Part shown: positions 23,651 through 30,772 of the stretch, in pieces
How positions within the stretch are numbered: the stretch's first letter is position 1
Layout: each line of letters begins with the position of its first letter
NCBI GenBank assembly: GCA_008015085.1
Contig: SSEX01000007.1
Location: forward strand, 1-36,154
Source: Tolumonas sp.
GTDB lineage: Bacteria > Pseudomonadota > Gammaproteobacteria > Enterobacterales > Aeromonadaceae
Length of the DNA stretch: 36,154 nt
Direction of reading: 5' to 3'
The notes under the pieces: generated by a model
What the model was told of the DNA's origin: nothing
The model's database searches: none
What the model saw: only the letters and a program-made list of their open reading frames with translations
Program-made: the position numbers and the translations under genes

Positions 23651-25483
23651 TTACATTTGATAAGCAAAGTTCAGATAGTAACTGCGGCCTGGCGTTTCAT
23701 AACCGTAAGCGGTCTGATAATCTTTATCAAACAGGTTATCGATACGACCACCAATACGCAGTTGTGGAAGGAGATGATAACCCGCGGAAACATCCCACAA
23801 GCTATAACTACTTAGAACAACATCTTCATAAGGATAAACATCATAATTGATGTCTGCTCTATGATTTTTGTATACCCAACTGGCCGCTGCATCCCATTTA
23901 TCCCAACTGGTTTCTGCCTGCCATTTATAGGTATTTTTAGCCCGTCGGGTTAATGCTTTATCAGTTGTAGCATCGGTTGGATCAGCAAAATCTGCTGAGA
24001 AATGATGCTTAATAATGCCCGTGACAAAGCCAATTTCTGTTTCAATACCCTGTAAACGCGCAGCACCAATATTGTAGTAATTATACCGTACATCATCATA
24101 CTCGATCATATCTGCCACTAATGAACGATATGCGGTTACTTTCCATTGGAATGGCCCAGTATTACCTTCAACACCAATCTCTCCACCTTTTGCTTTTTCT
24201 GCTTTTAAATCTGGGTTACCCCAAGGTGAATAAAGATTTAATAGTGTAGGTGCCCTGAATGCTGTACTGAAATTAGCAATCAAGCGATAATCTGGAATGA
24301 AAGACCAAGCAACACCGGTGCGCCATGTTTCATGCGAACTATAGCCAGAATTATCATCAACACGCCCGCTTAACTCCCAAGTCCAAGCATTTTGTTCATA
24401 TTGTACTAGCGAATAAGCACCCGTATTGTGGAGTTGGCCATCCAATTCGGTACCTGATGATTCTGAACCATCTTTTAACCGGCTTTCCCTCCAATCAACA
24501 CCTCCACCCAGGCTCCAGCCTTCACCCAGGTTATATTGATTGAACCATCCTAATGAGGTCTGATCATTATAGTTTTTATAGGTAGCGTCATCTTTATCTT
24601 CATTTTTGCCGTAACCGGATAAATAGTTAGTATCAACATATTGAATGCTCCAGTTACTTTGCCACTTATCACTTTGATGCTCCAGCGATGCCTGATAAGC
24701 CTGATCTGCGGTATATTGACTTTTATATGAACCATAAGAATCGTAAGCATTTTGTTTTTGCATCCAACGGCCAGACGTAAATAAAGCCCAGCCATCGTTA
24801 AATTGATGCTCATAATTTGTCTGTGCGCTTTTATTCCAATAACCGTGTTCATCGCCTTCGTTAGCAGAAGATGGATGTACGTTATACCCACTTTCCCGAT
24901 TGTAAGCTGCACCGCCTTTCAGATGATCCTGACTAGTCACATTACCTTTTACTGATCCATCAATATTTGAATAACCCGACGAACCTGTATTCATATTGAT
25001 CTGTGCTGCATGATCACTATTCTCAGAACGAGTAATAATATTAATGACGCCTGCAACTGCATCTGATCCATAAATAGCGGCACGAGCACCACGAATAATT
25101 TCAATGCGCTCAACCTGACTCAACGGAACAGTACTCAAATCAGCACTACCCATTGAACTCCGCCCCAACCGCATACCGTCAACCAGCACCAAAGAATGTT
25201 CTGAGTTGAATCCTCGCATAAAAACAGAAGATTGCTGACCCTTGCCACCATTCGATGAGGTTTCTAGCGAAGGCTGATTTCGTAATATTTCTTCCAGAGT
25301 GGTCCAACCATGACGCTGAATCTGGTCTTTGGTAATAATGGTGAGCGGCGAAGTAGCCGATGCAGTATTTTGTTTAAACCGTGTCGCCGTCACGGTGATC
25401 GGCAGTCCGGTAGATTCTTCGGCATGCGTTGGCGCAGCAATAGCCAGCGCCGACAGCACAGAGGCAGTCAGTCGTTTTGACAT
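23651..25483 (-). CDS. btuB: TonB-dependent vitamin B12 receptor BtuB
   Basis: A 610-residue outer-membrane receptor with a signal peptide (MSKRLTASVLSALAIAAPTHA), a TonB-box-like LPITVTA near residue 27, the plug domain (VFMRGFNSEHSLVLVDGMRL, IEIIRGARAAIYGSDAVAG) and a 22-strand barrel ending in aromatic YYLNFAYQM. The plug sequences and length are close to E. coli BtuB (614 residues). It takes up cobalamins using TonB energy. A cobalamin riboswitch in its 5' leader supports this substrate directly. AGGGA is 7 bases before the ATG. The gene is alone in its transcript. Confidence 0.95.
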   Translation of the reverse strand: MSKRLTASVLSALAIAAPTHAEESTGLPITVTATRFKQNTASATSPLTIITKDQIQRHGWTTLEEILRNQPSLETSSNGGKGQQSSVFMRGFNSEHSLVLVDGMRLGRSSMGSADLSTVPLSQVERIEIIRGARAAIYGSDAVAGVINIITRSENSDHAAQINMNTGSSGYSNIDGSVKGNVTSQDHLKGGAAYNRESGYNVHPSSANEGDEHGYWNKSAQTNYEHQFNDGWALFTSGRWMQKQNAYDSYGSYKSQYTADQAYQASLEHQSDKWQSNWSIQYVDTNYLSGYGKNEDKDDATYKNYNDQTSLGWFNQYNLGEGWSLGGGVDWRESRLKDGSESSGTELDGQLHNTGAYSLVQYEQNAWTWELSGRVDDNSGYSSHETWRTGVAWSFIPDYRLIANFSTAFRAPTLLNLYSPWGNPDLKAEKAKGGEIGVEGNTGPFQWKVTAYRSLVADMIEYDDVRYNYYNIGAARLQGIETEIGFVTGIIKHHFSADFADPTDATTDKALTRRAKNTYKWQAETSWDKWDAAASWVYKNHRADINYDVYPYEDVVLSSYSLWDVSAGYHLLPQLRIGGRIDNLFDKDYQTAYGYETPGRSYYLNFAYQM

Positions 25484-25539
25484 TGGGTTATCCCTAGTTT
25501 CGCGTAGTGGTCCCTAATTGCCATATCAGATGATATGAC

Positions 25540-25713
25540 CCAGATTTTGCTCTGGCAGGTCTTCGGGCTTAGGGGCTGTTATCCTACGGCGATAGCTTCC
25601 CACCTGATGGCAGTGCCTGAGTTTTCACTCGTTCGCTTTCGTTCCCCGATACCGCTGCGCGCCAGCTCCGGATTCACACCGGATTCCCTTTTAAGCAGGT
25701 TATTGCGCCAGAG
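25540..25713 (-). ncRNA. Cobalamin riboswitch in the btuB leader
   Basis: Read on the minus strand, it contains the conserved core GGGAA...CCGGTGTGAATCCGG, GGTGGGAAG and the B12 box AAGCCCGAAGACCTGCC (25571-25555). A closing P1 helix is visible: CTCTGGC at 25713-25707 pairs with GCCAGAG at 25556-25550. The same 3' strand can instead pair with TCTGG at 25544-25540, giving a competing hairpin. A further stable hairpin (CATATCA/TGATATG) lies at 25537-25522. No U-rich terminator is seen before btuB, so control is probably at translation initiation. Confidence 0.93.
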
Positions 25714-25721
25714 AGCCGCGA

Positions 25722-25750
25722 ATTATAGAGAGCCAGCCGGAGGGTGTATA
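25722..25750 (-). promoter_or_regulatory. btuB: Probable btuB promoter
   Basis: On the minus strand TATACA (25750-25745), a 17-bp spacer and a perfect TATAAT (25727-25722). The predicted start near 25714 coincides with the first base of riboswitch helix P1 (25713), a consistent independent check. Confidence 0.75.
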
Positions 25751-25752
25751 GC

Positions 25753-25769
25753 GCCAATTTACAATTGGC
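25753..25769. repeat. Inverted repeat just upstream of the btuB promoter
   Basis: GCCAATT-TAC-AATTGGC, perfect 7-bp arms, ending 2 bases before the btuB -35 element. It could be a regulator site or a hairpin at the end of the DUF5610-like transcript; the sequence does not decide. Confidence 0.5.
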
Positions 25770-25772
25770 TAA

Positions 25773-25805
25773 CAAAAAATGGCGGAACATTGCTGTATCC
25801 GCCAT
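25773..25805 (-). terminator. Terminator of the DUF5610-like gene
   Basis: On the minus strand an 8-bp stem ATGGCGGA/TCCGCCAT with an 11-base loop runs into TTTTTTGTT. It separates the DUF5610-like gene from the btuB promoter. Confidence 0.88.
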
Positions 25806-25830
25806 CACAAATCCATAACCCAATTTGAAA

Positions 25831-27213
25831 TCAGGTCGCAGTACGATCCGTTTCTGATCCGCTATCACCGCTTTGCAATGCAGCCATCACTTGCTGCATA
25901 TGCTGGTTGAAGCTGACAAACTGACTGATTTGTTCATCTGATTTTTCCGGATGCTGCTGTTTAGCAACCCAGCTTTGCAGGCTACCCTGTATATCCGGAT
26001 TAAAATCTGCAATCATCTGATTAAACATGGATTGCAACTGCGTCAGATAATCCCCCAGCTGACTGAATACATCGGGCAATGCCGCTGCAGCTTGCTGATT
26101 ATCCGTCAGAGCAGAGCTGTCTTTGGCCGCCGTTGCATCACTGCCCGTATTCGTCGTAGCGGTATTACTGTTACCTTGCCAGCCAATGGCCTGCTGCTGA
26201 TATAAATCAAGCGACATACTGACCAGTTCACTGTCGGTCAGATCCAGCTGCTGCGCCTGTTGTACCGCATCACTGATATTGCCGCCAAAGAAGCTGTCTG
26301 ACAGATCGCCGACTTTACTTATAATATCAGAGATCGATTTCAGCTCACTGCTGCTAAGATCCCCTTCTACCTTAAAGCTGAACTGTGTTGTGCGACTATA
26401 GTAGGCAGATGCGCTGCTGTCTGTTTTCTTCTGATTTTGACTGTTTCCGGCCAGTTCGCCATAAGCCTGCAAGGCTTTTTTGGCCTTCCCACTGCCCTGT
26501 AATTGCCATTGCTGCTGATCATCAAACTGGATGGTGACTTTATCCCCTTCCTTCGTGGTTAGCTCCAGACTGGCTGATTGCTTGCCAGCCATAGCCGCCA
26601 GAATGGAATTACCAATCTCTTTTGGTGTTTTTACCTGATCGGTTGCGGCTGTATCAGCAGCAGTGGTCTCTGTTGATTCCGAGGTATCGGTCGTGGCGCT
26701 ATCCACTGTTTTACCAAATAACTCTTCTTCGAATTCACTCATCCCCTTTTGGATCAATTCATAGCTTTTATCGATCCCTTCTTTCAGCGGATCAGACAGT
26801 TGACCACTTTTATCGAGTTCAGCCCGGGCATCGCTGAAACCTTTATCAATGCCTTTATAAGCCTGTCCCAGCATTTTCTTTAACGCTTCATTGTCATCAC
26901 CGGCCTGCTGACGCGCACGGATGGTATTGGTGACAAACGACAGCACGTTATCAGCCACTTTCTGATAATCAAACAGCGATTCACTACTGTCATCGTCGGT
27001 CTTCTCTTGAGAACTGACGCTGTAACTTTTACCGTTGAGAGTCAGTGACTGTGACAGTGAAAACTGAATGATTCGGTTGCCTAATCTGGCAGAATGACTG
27101 AGCGATACTTCATCGCCTTGCTGCGTAGCTGCATTTGCACTTTTACCCGTCTGCCGCTGCGTATTTTTCAGCATATTCTGCAGCACAGAGCTGTTTACCT
27201 GATCTAATTTCAT
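25831..27213 (-). CDS. Uncharacterised cysteine-free protein, DUF5610-like
   Basis: A 460-residue soluble protein with no signal peptide, no membrane helix and no cysteine. The N-terminus has GDEVSLSHSARLGNR, a pattern like the D-x-V-x-LS-x-x-A motif seen in several flagellar and DUF5610 proteins. Residues ~80-165 (VADNVLSFVTNTIRARQQAG, MLGQAYKGIDKGFSDARAEL) resemble the DUF5610 helical domain as I remember it; this was not searched. A Ser/Thr/Asp-rich linker (about 170-195), a beta-rich middle (LELTTKEGDKVTIQFDD) and a Gln-rich helical C-terminus follow. Its function is unknown. GGAG lies 6 bases before the ATG; it is monocistronic and diverges from trmA. Confidence 0.75.
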   Translation of the reverse strand: MKLDQVNSSVLQNMLKNTQRQTGKSANAATQQGDEVSLSHSARLGNRIIQFSLSQSLTLNGKSYSVSSQEKTDDDSSESLFDYQKVADNVLSFVTNTIRARQQAGDDNEALKKMLGQAYKGIDKGFSDARAELDKSGQLSDPLKEGIDKSYELIQKGMSEFEEELFGKTVDSATTDTSESTETTAADTAATDQVKTPKEIGNSILAAMAGKQSASLELTTKEGDKVTIQFDDQQQWQLQGSGKAKKALQAYGELAGNSQNQKKTDSSASAYYSRTTQFSFKVEGDLSSSELKSISDIISKVGDLSDSFFGGNISDAVQQAQQLDLTDSELVSMSLDLYQQQAIGWQGNSNTATTNTGSDATAAKDSSALTDNQQAAAALPDVFSQLGDYLTQLQSMFNQMIADFNPDIQGSLQSWVAKQQHPEKSDEQISQFVSFNQHMQQVMAALQSGDSGSETDRTAT

Positions 27214-27288
27214 GATCGTCTCCGAAGCCGGTTACACCTGCGGTTATCTTTATAGCGGCCTGACTGCATAAAACTTGAGCAGAAAAAC

Positions 27289-27316
27289 TGGACAACAACG
27301 CACAACTGCATACAAT
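27289..27316 (+). promoter_or_regulatory. trmA: Probable trmA promoter
   Basis: TGGACA (27289-27294), a 16-bp spacer and TACAAT (27311-27316), about 30 bases before the trmA ATG. A C-rich stretch (CGCCC) follows the -10 near the expected start point. Confidence 0.5.
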
Positions 27317-27347
27317 TTTCGCCCTTCCTGTAGTGACGGAGTACACC

Positions 27348-28448
27348 ATGACATACGCGGCTCATTCTGATGCCCTTTACCAGCAACAGTTGCATGAAAA
27401 ACAGCAACGCCTGACACAATTGCTGGCTCCTTTTCAGGCTCCGGCACCCGAGGTGTTTGCCTCTGCTCCGACGCATTATCGTATGCGTGCTGAATTTCGC
27501 ATCTGGCATGAAGACGACGACCTGTTTTATGTCATGTTCAACAGCGAAACCAAACAGCGTTACTACGTGGAAGAGTTCCCGACCGGCAGCCTGTTGATCA
27601 ATCAGCTGATGCCACGCCTCAAAGCATTGCTAAAGGCCAACCACGCACTGAAACATAAACTGTTTCAGGTCGATTTTCTGACCACGCTGAGTGGTGAAGC
27701 GCTGATCACACTGCTTTACCATAAACAACTCGCCGAAGCCTGGGAACCGGCAGCCAGAGAACTGCGCGAGACTCTCCGGGCTGAATTTGGCGAAGTCGAT
27801 GTGGTCGGCCGGGCACATAAACAAAAGATCGGGCTGGAACGCGAATATGTACTGGAACAGCTGCAGGTGGCCGATCGCACGCTGGAATATATGCAGGTAG
27901 AAAACAGTTTCACCCAACCTAATGCGGCAATGAACCAGCAGATGCTGGGCTGGGCACTGGATGTGACCACTGGCTGTCAGGGCGATCTGCTGGAACTGTA
28001 TTGCGGCAACGGCAACTTCTCGCTGGCACTGGCCAAAAACTTTAACCGAGTGCTGGCGACCGAAATTGCCAAATCATCAGTACATGCCGCCCAGCATAAT
28101 ATCGCCGTGAATCAGATTGAGAATGTGCAGATCCTGCGCATGTCCGCCGAAGAGTTCACTCAGGCGATGAACGGTGTGCGTGAATTTAACCGCCTCAAAG
28201 GCATCGATCTGCAAAGCTATCAGTGCAATACCATTCTGGTTGATCCACCACGGGCAGGGCTGGATCGGGATACTCTCGCCATGATCCAGGCATATGAGCA
28301 GATCCTCTATATCTCCTGTAATCCGGAAACGCTGTGCGATAACCTGAACACGTTATGTCAGACTCATGAGATCAAACGATGCGCCCTGTTCGATCAGTTT
28401 CCGTTTACACATCATATGGAATCGGGCGTCTGGCTGGTGCGTAAATAG
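27348..28448 (+). CDS. trmA: tRNA (uracil-54-C5)-methyltransferase
   Basis: A 366-residue enzyme, the same length as E. coli TrmA. The N-terminal [20 protein letters not shown] matches TrmA. The SAM site is [23 protein letters not shown] and [11 protein letters not shown] carry the catalytic cysteine, and [12 protein letters not shown] at the C-terminus holds the proposed general-base glutamate. It makes m5U54 in the tRNA T-loop. ATG 27348 has GGAG 6 bases upstream; an upstream GTG at 27333 lacks this. In E. coli trmA and btuB are direct divergent neighbours; here the DUF5610-like gene lies between them. Confidence 0.95.
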   Translation: MTYAAHSDALYQQQLHEKQQRLTQLLAPFQAPAPEVFASAPTHYRMRAEFRIWHEDDDLFYVMFNSETKQRYYVEEFPTGSLLINQLMPRLKALLKANHALKHKLFQVDFLTTLSGEALITLLYHKQLAEAWEPAARELRETLRAEFGEVDVVGRAHKQKIGLEREYVLEQLQVADRTLEYMQVENSFTQPNAAMNQQMLGWALDVTTGCQGDLLELYCGNGNFSLALAKNFNRVLATEIAKSSVHAAQHNIAVNQIENVQILRMSAEEFTQAMNGVREFNRLKGIDLQSYQCNTILVDPPRAGLDRDTLAMIQAYEQILYISCNPETLCDNLNTLCQTHEIKRCALFDQFPFTHHMESGVWLVRK

Positions 28449-28458
28449 CAGACAAAAC

Positions 28459-28493
28459 AAAACGGCATGCCGGTTTATCTGCATGCCGTTTTT
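28459..28493. terminator. Bidirectional terminator between trmA and hsp20
   Basis: A 12-bp perfect stem AAAACGGCATGC/GCATGCCGTTTT with a 10-base loop; U tracts read out in both directions for the convergent genes. Confidence 0.9.
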
Positions 28494-28505
28494 CCTCACG
28501 TTAGC

Positions 28506-28940
28506 TCAATGGATTTCAATTTCCAGTGGCTTATCACCCGTTGGTGTGCTCTTCAGCATGTGCACATAGAGCATGCCATCACTGAAGTTGGCTGTAACAT
28601 TTTCCGCCTTAACATCATCCGGTAACGTGAAACTGCGACTGAAACTACCATAGTAACGTTCTGTACGATGGTGTTTTTCATCGCTCTTTTCCATCTTACG
28701 TTCGCCGGTAATCGTCAGCGTGCCATGGTTGATCTGCAGTTTGATGGCTTCGCGTGGAATTTCAGGAATTTCGACCTTGAGCTGATACTCGGTCTCATTT
28801 TCCACGATATCCACAGCAGGAACCCAGTCACTGCTGCCAGTCATGGATTCTCTGCCCCAGAACGGGACTGGGAATGAACGCTGATAATTGCGGAAAATAT
28901 CGTCAAGGTCACGGAACGGGTTCCATTTTTCGAGACGCAT
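28506..28940 (-). CDS. Small heat-shock protein (Hsp20/alpha-crystallin)
   Basis: A 144-residue holdase. The N-terminal WNPFRDLDDIFRNYQ is typical of bacterial class A small Hsps. The alpha-crystallin domain runs from VPAVDIVENETEYQLKVEIP through LTITGERKMEK to RSFTLPDDVKAENVTANFSD and GMLYVHM. The C-terminal tail (KPLEIEIH) has an I-x-I element for oligomer contacts. It binds unfolding proteins and hands them to DnaK/ClpB. ATG 28940 follows a perfect AAGGAGGT. A sigma32-type promoter lies about 60-85 bases upstream, so heat induction is expected. Confidence 0.94.
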   Translation of the reverse strand: MRLEKWNPFRDLDDIFRNYQRSFPVPFWGRESMTGSSDWVPAVDIVENETEYQLKVEIPEIPREAIKLQINHGTLTITGERKMEKSDEKHHRTERYYGSFSRSFTLPDDVKAENVTANFSDGMLYVHMLKSTPTGDKPLEIEIH

Positions 28941-28996
28941 ATAAACCTCCTTACGGCGTAGGTGGATCACTCAAATAACGATCACGCCTATTATCT

Positions 28997-29024
28997 ATAT
29001 AGGTCTGTCTGTGTAAATTTCAAG
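28997..29024 (-). promoter_or_regulatory. Sigma32-type heat-shock promoter of hsp20
   Basis: On the minus strand a full CTTGAAA -35 element (29024-29018), a 13-base spacer and ACCTATAT (29004-28997), close to the sigma32 consensus CCCCATNT. Position and target gene support it. Confidence 0.75.
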
Positions 29025-29041
29025 CATCTTGTGAGCGTTTT

Positions 29042-29665
29042 TTATACCAGCGAAACACCATGTCGCAGCAACCCTAACGCAATCAACCACATGATGCTGC
29101 CGACTAGCGCATCTATACATTGTTGAACTCTGAGCCGCTGTAGTTGTGGTGCCAGCCAGCTTGCCAATAACGCTAAGCCAAAAAACCAGAGCAATGAGGC
29201 CGTGATGCTACCCAGAGCAAAACTCAGCTGCTGAGGCCTTGGATATTGCCCGGCAACCGCCCCCTGAATCATCACGGTATCCAAATAAACATACGGGTTC
29301 AGCAAGGTCACTGCCAGCGTCATACTGATCGCTTGCATCCGGCTCATAATTCCTTTTTCAGCCAGCGATTGTGCCGTTGCCTGCCAGGCGCGCTGCAAAC
29401 TGAGCCAACCATAACGCAGCAGAAAAACCGCACCACCTAACGTCAGCAACAACTGTAAAATTAACGACTCCGCAATGATTTTACCGGCACCGCCCACACC
29501 CAGTGCAATCAGGATCATATCACCGAGAAAACATAACCCGGCCACCAGCATGGCATGATTGCGTCGGATCCCCCGCTCCAGCACAAAGGCATTCTGAGCT
29601 CCGATGGGAATAATCAAACTGGCACCGACCAGCATCCCCTGAAGATAAATTGCGCCGTTCAGCAT
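29042..29665 (-). CDS. argO: ArgO-type basic amino-acid exporter (LysE family)
   Basis: A 207-residue membrane protein with about six helices. LVGASLIIPIGAQNAFVLER near the N-terminus is the LysE/ArgO signature, and LLNPYVYLDTVMIQGAVAGQ is the second conserved loop. ArgO exports L-arginine (and canavanine) when cytoplasmic arginine or lysine dipeptide levels rise. It diverges from an ArgP-like regulator, its known activator in E. coli. Start at 29665 with GAGG 9 bases upstream; the open frame continues to 29716 without a site and across the promoter. Confidence 0.92.
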   Translation of the reverse strand: MLNGAIYLQGMLVGASLIIPIGAQNAFVLERGIRRNHAMLVAGLCFLGDMILIALGVGGAGKIIAESLILQLLLTLGGAVFLLRYGWLSLQRAWQATAQSLAEKGIMSRMQAISMTLAVTLLNPYVYLDTVMIQGAVAGQYPRPQQLSFALGSITASLLWFFGLALLASWLAPQLQRLRVQQCIDALVGSIMWLIALGLLRHGVSLV

Positions 29666-29696
29666 TATTTTTCGCCTCAAAATCGAATCTGCGGAC

Positions 29697-29725
29697 ACAA
29701 TAAGAAGAGGATACAATTAAGTAAA
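29697..29725 (-). promoter_or_regulatory. argO: Probable argO promoter
   Basis: TTTACT (29725-29720), a 17-bp spacer and TATTGT (29702-29697) on the minus strand. The palindrome at 29733-29753 lies just upstream of the -35, the usual place for a LysR-type activator. Confidence 0.5.
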
Positions 29726-29732
29726 ATTCATG

Positions 29733-29753
29733 TTTCTTATAGAAGATAAGAAA
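29733..29753. promoter_or_regulatory. Palindromic site between argO and argP
   Basis: TTTCTTAT-AGAAG-ATAAGAAA, perfect 8-bp arms with a 5-base centre, ending 5 bases before the argP ATG. It is a candidate ArgP site serving argO activation and argP autocontrol; binding is inferred. Confidence 0.5.
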
Positions 29754-29758
29754 AACTA

Positions 29759-30661
29759 ATGAACCATCTTGATTACAAACTACTGCAAGCACTTGATGTG
29801 ATCCTGCGGGAGCAGAGCTTTGAACGGGCGGCACAGCAGCTGCACATTACTCAATCCGCCATTTCACAGCGCATCAAGCAGCTGGAGTTACTGGTGGCGC
29901 AACCGGTGCTGATCCGCACACAACCGATACAGCTGACCGCGATGGGGCAATTACTCTTAACCCATTACCAACAGGTACAACAGCTGGAACAGGCTCTGTT
30001 ACCTCACCTGTCCCCCAACACACTGCTGAAGCCTCTGTCTGTCACTATTGCTACTAATGCCGATAGTCTGGCCACCTGGCTGATCCCTGCTTTGACACCA
30101 TTACTACAGCCAGGTTTAATTGAACTGAACCTGCTGATAGAAGATGAAAACCGCACGATTGATCGGTTACGCCGCGGTGAAGCCTTCGGAGCTATCACCA
30201 CCCAGCAGGAGGCGTTACCCGGCTGCCAGTCTGAATTATTGGGTTATATGGACTACGTGTTAACCGCATCACCCAATTTTATTACTCAATATTTTCCGCA
30301 TGGCTTAACAGAAGAAGCACTGCGCAAAGCACCGGGCGTCGCATTTGATCAACGGGACGATATGCATGTCAGTTTTGTGGAAAAACACTTCGGACTGCCA
30401 CCCGGTAGTTATCCCTGTCATACCGTACGATCTTCCGAAGCGTTTGTCGCACTGGCAAAAGCCGGCGTCGCTTATTGCCTGATACCTAAATTACAAATTA
30501 CAGCAGAGCTTACCAGTGGTCAGCTGGTGGAACTGATGCCAGATACCCCGTTACGGGAACGCAGGTTATTCTGGCAACGTTGGATCCTAGAAAAAGGGAT
30601 CTACCGGCAAATATCGCAGCATCTGTTGAATCAGGCGCATCAGATCTTCCCGCAGCAATAA
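29759..30661 (+). CDS. argP: LysR-type regulator ArgP
   Basis: A 300-residue LysR-type regulator. The N-terminal DYKLLQALDVILREQSFERA and QLHITQSAISQRIKQLE form the helix-turn-helix and are close to E. coli ArgP. The effector domain has NADSLATWLIPAL, LNLLIEDENRTIDRLRRGE, and DQRDDMHVSFVEKHFGLPPG, all ArgP features. ArgP activates argO with arginine and blocks it with lysine, and also controls several lysine-biosynthesis genes. It is divergent from argO across a 93-base region with a palindrome. The Shine-Dalgarno is weak (AAGATAAGAAAA), within or next to the palindrome. Confidence 0.93.
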   Translation: MNHLDYKLLQALDVILREQSFERAAQQLHITQSAISQRIKQLELLVAQPVLIRTQPIQLTAMGQLLLTHYQQVQQLEQALLPHLSPNTLLKPLSVTIATNADSLATWLIPALTPLLQPGLIELNLLIEDENRTIDRLRRGEAFGAITTQQEALPGCQSELLGYMDYVLTASPNFITQYFPHGLTEEALRKAPGVAFDQRDDMHVSFVEKHFGLPPGSYPCHTVRSSEAFVALAKAGVAYCLIPKLQITAELTSGQLVELMPDTPLRERRLFWQRWILEKGIYRQISQHLLNQAHQIFPQQ

Positions 30662-30772
30662 AAGAAACTGCCGGAATTTCTGTCAGAGGGTGATGTCCTG
30701 TGGTGGCATAGTCGTGGTAATTGGCTGATAATCAGGCAATCATGCCGACACAACAATAAAACAGGACGGGAT

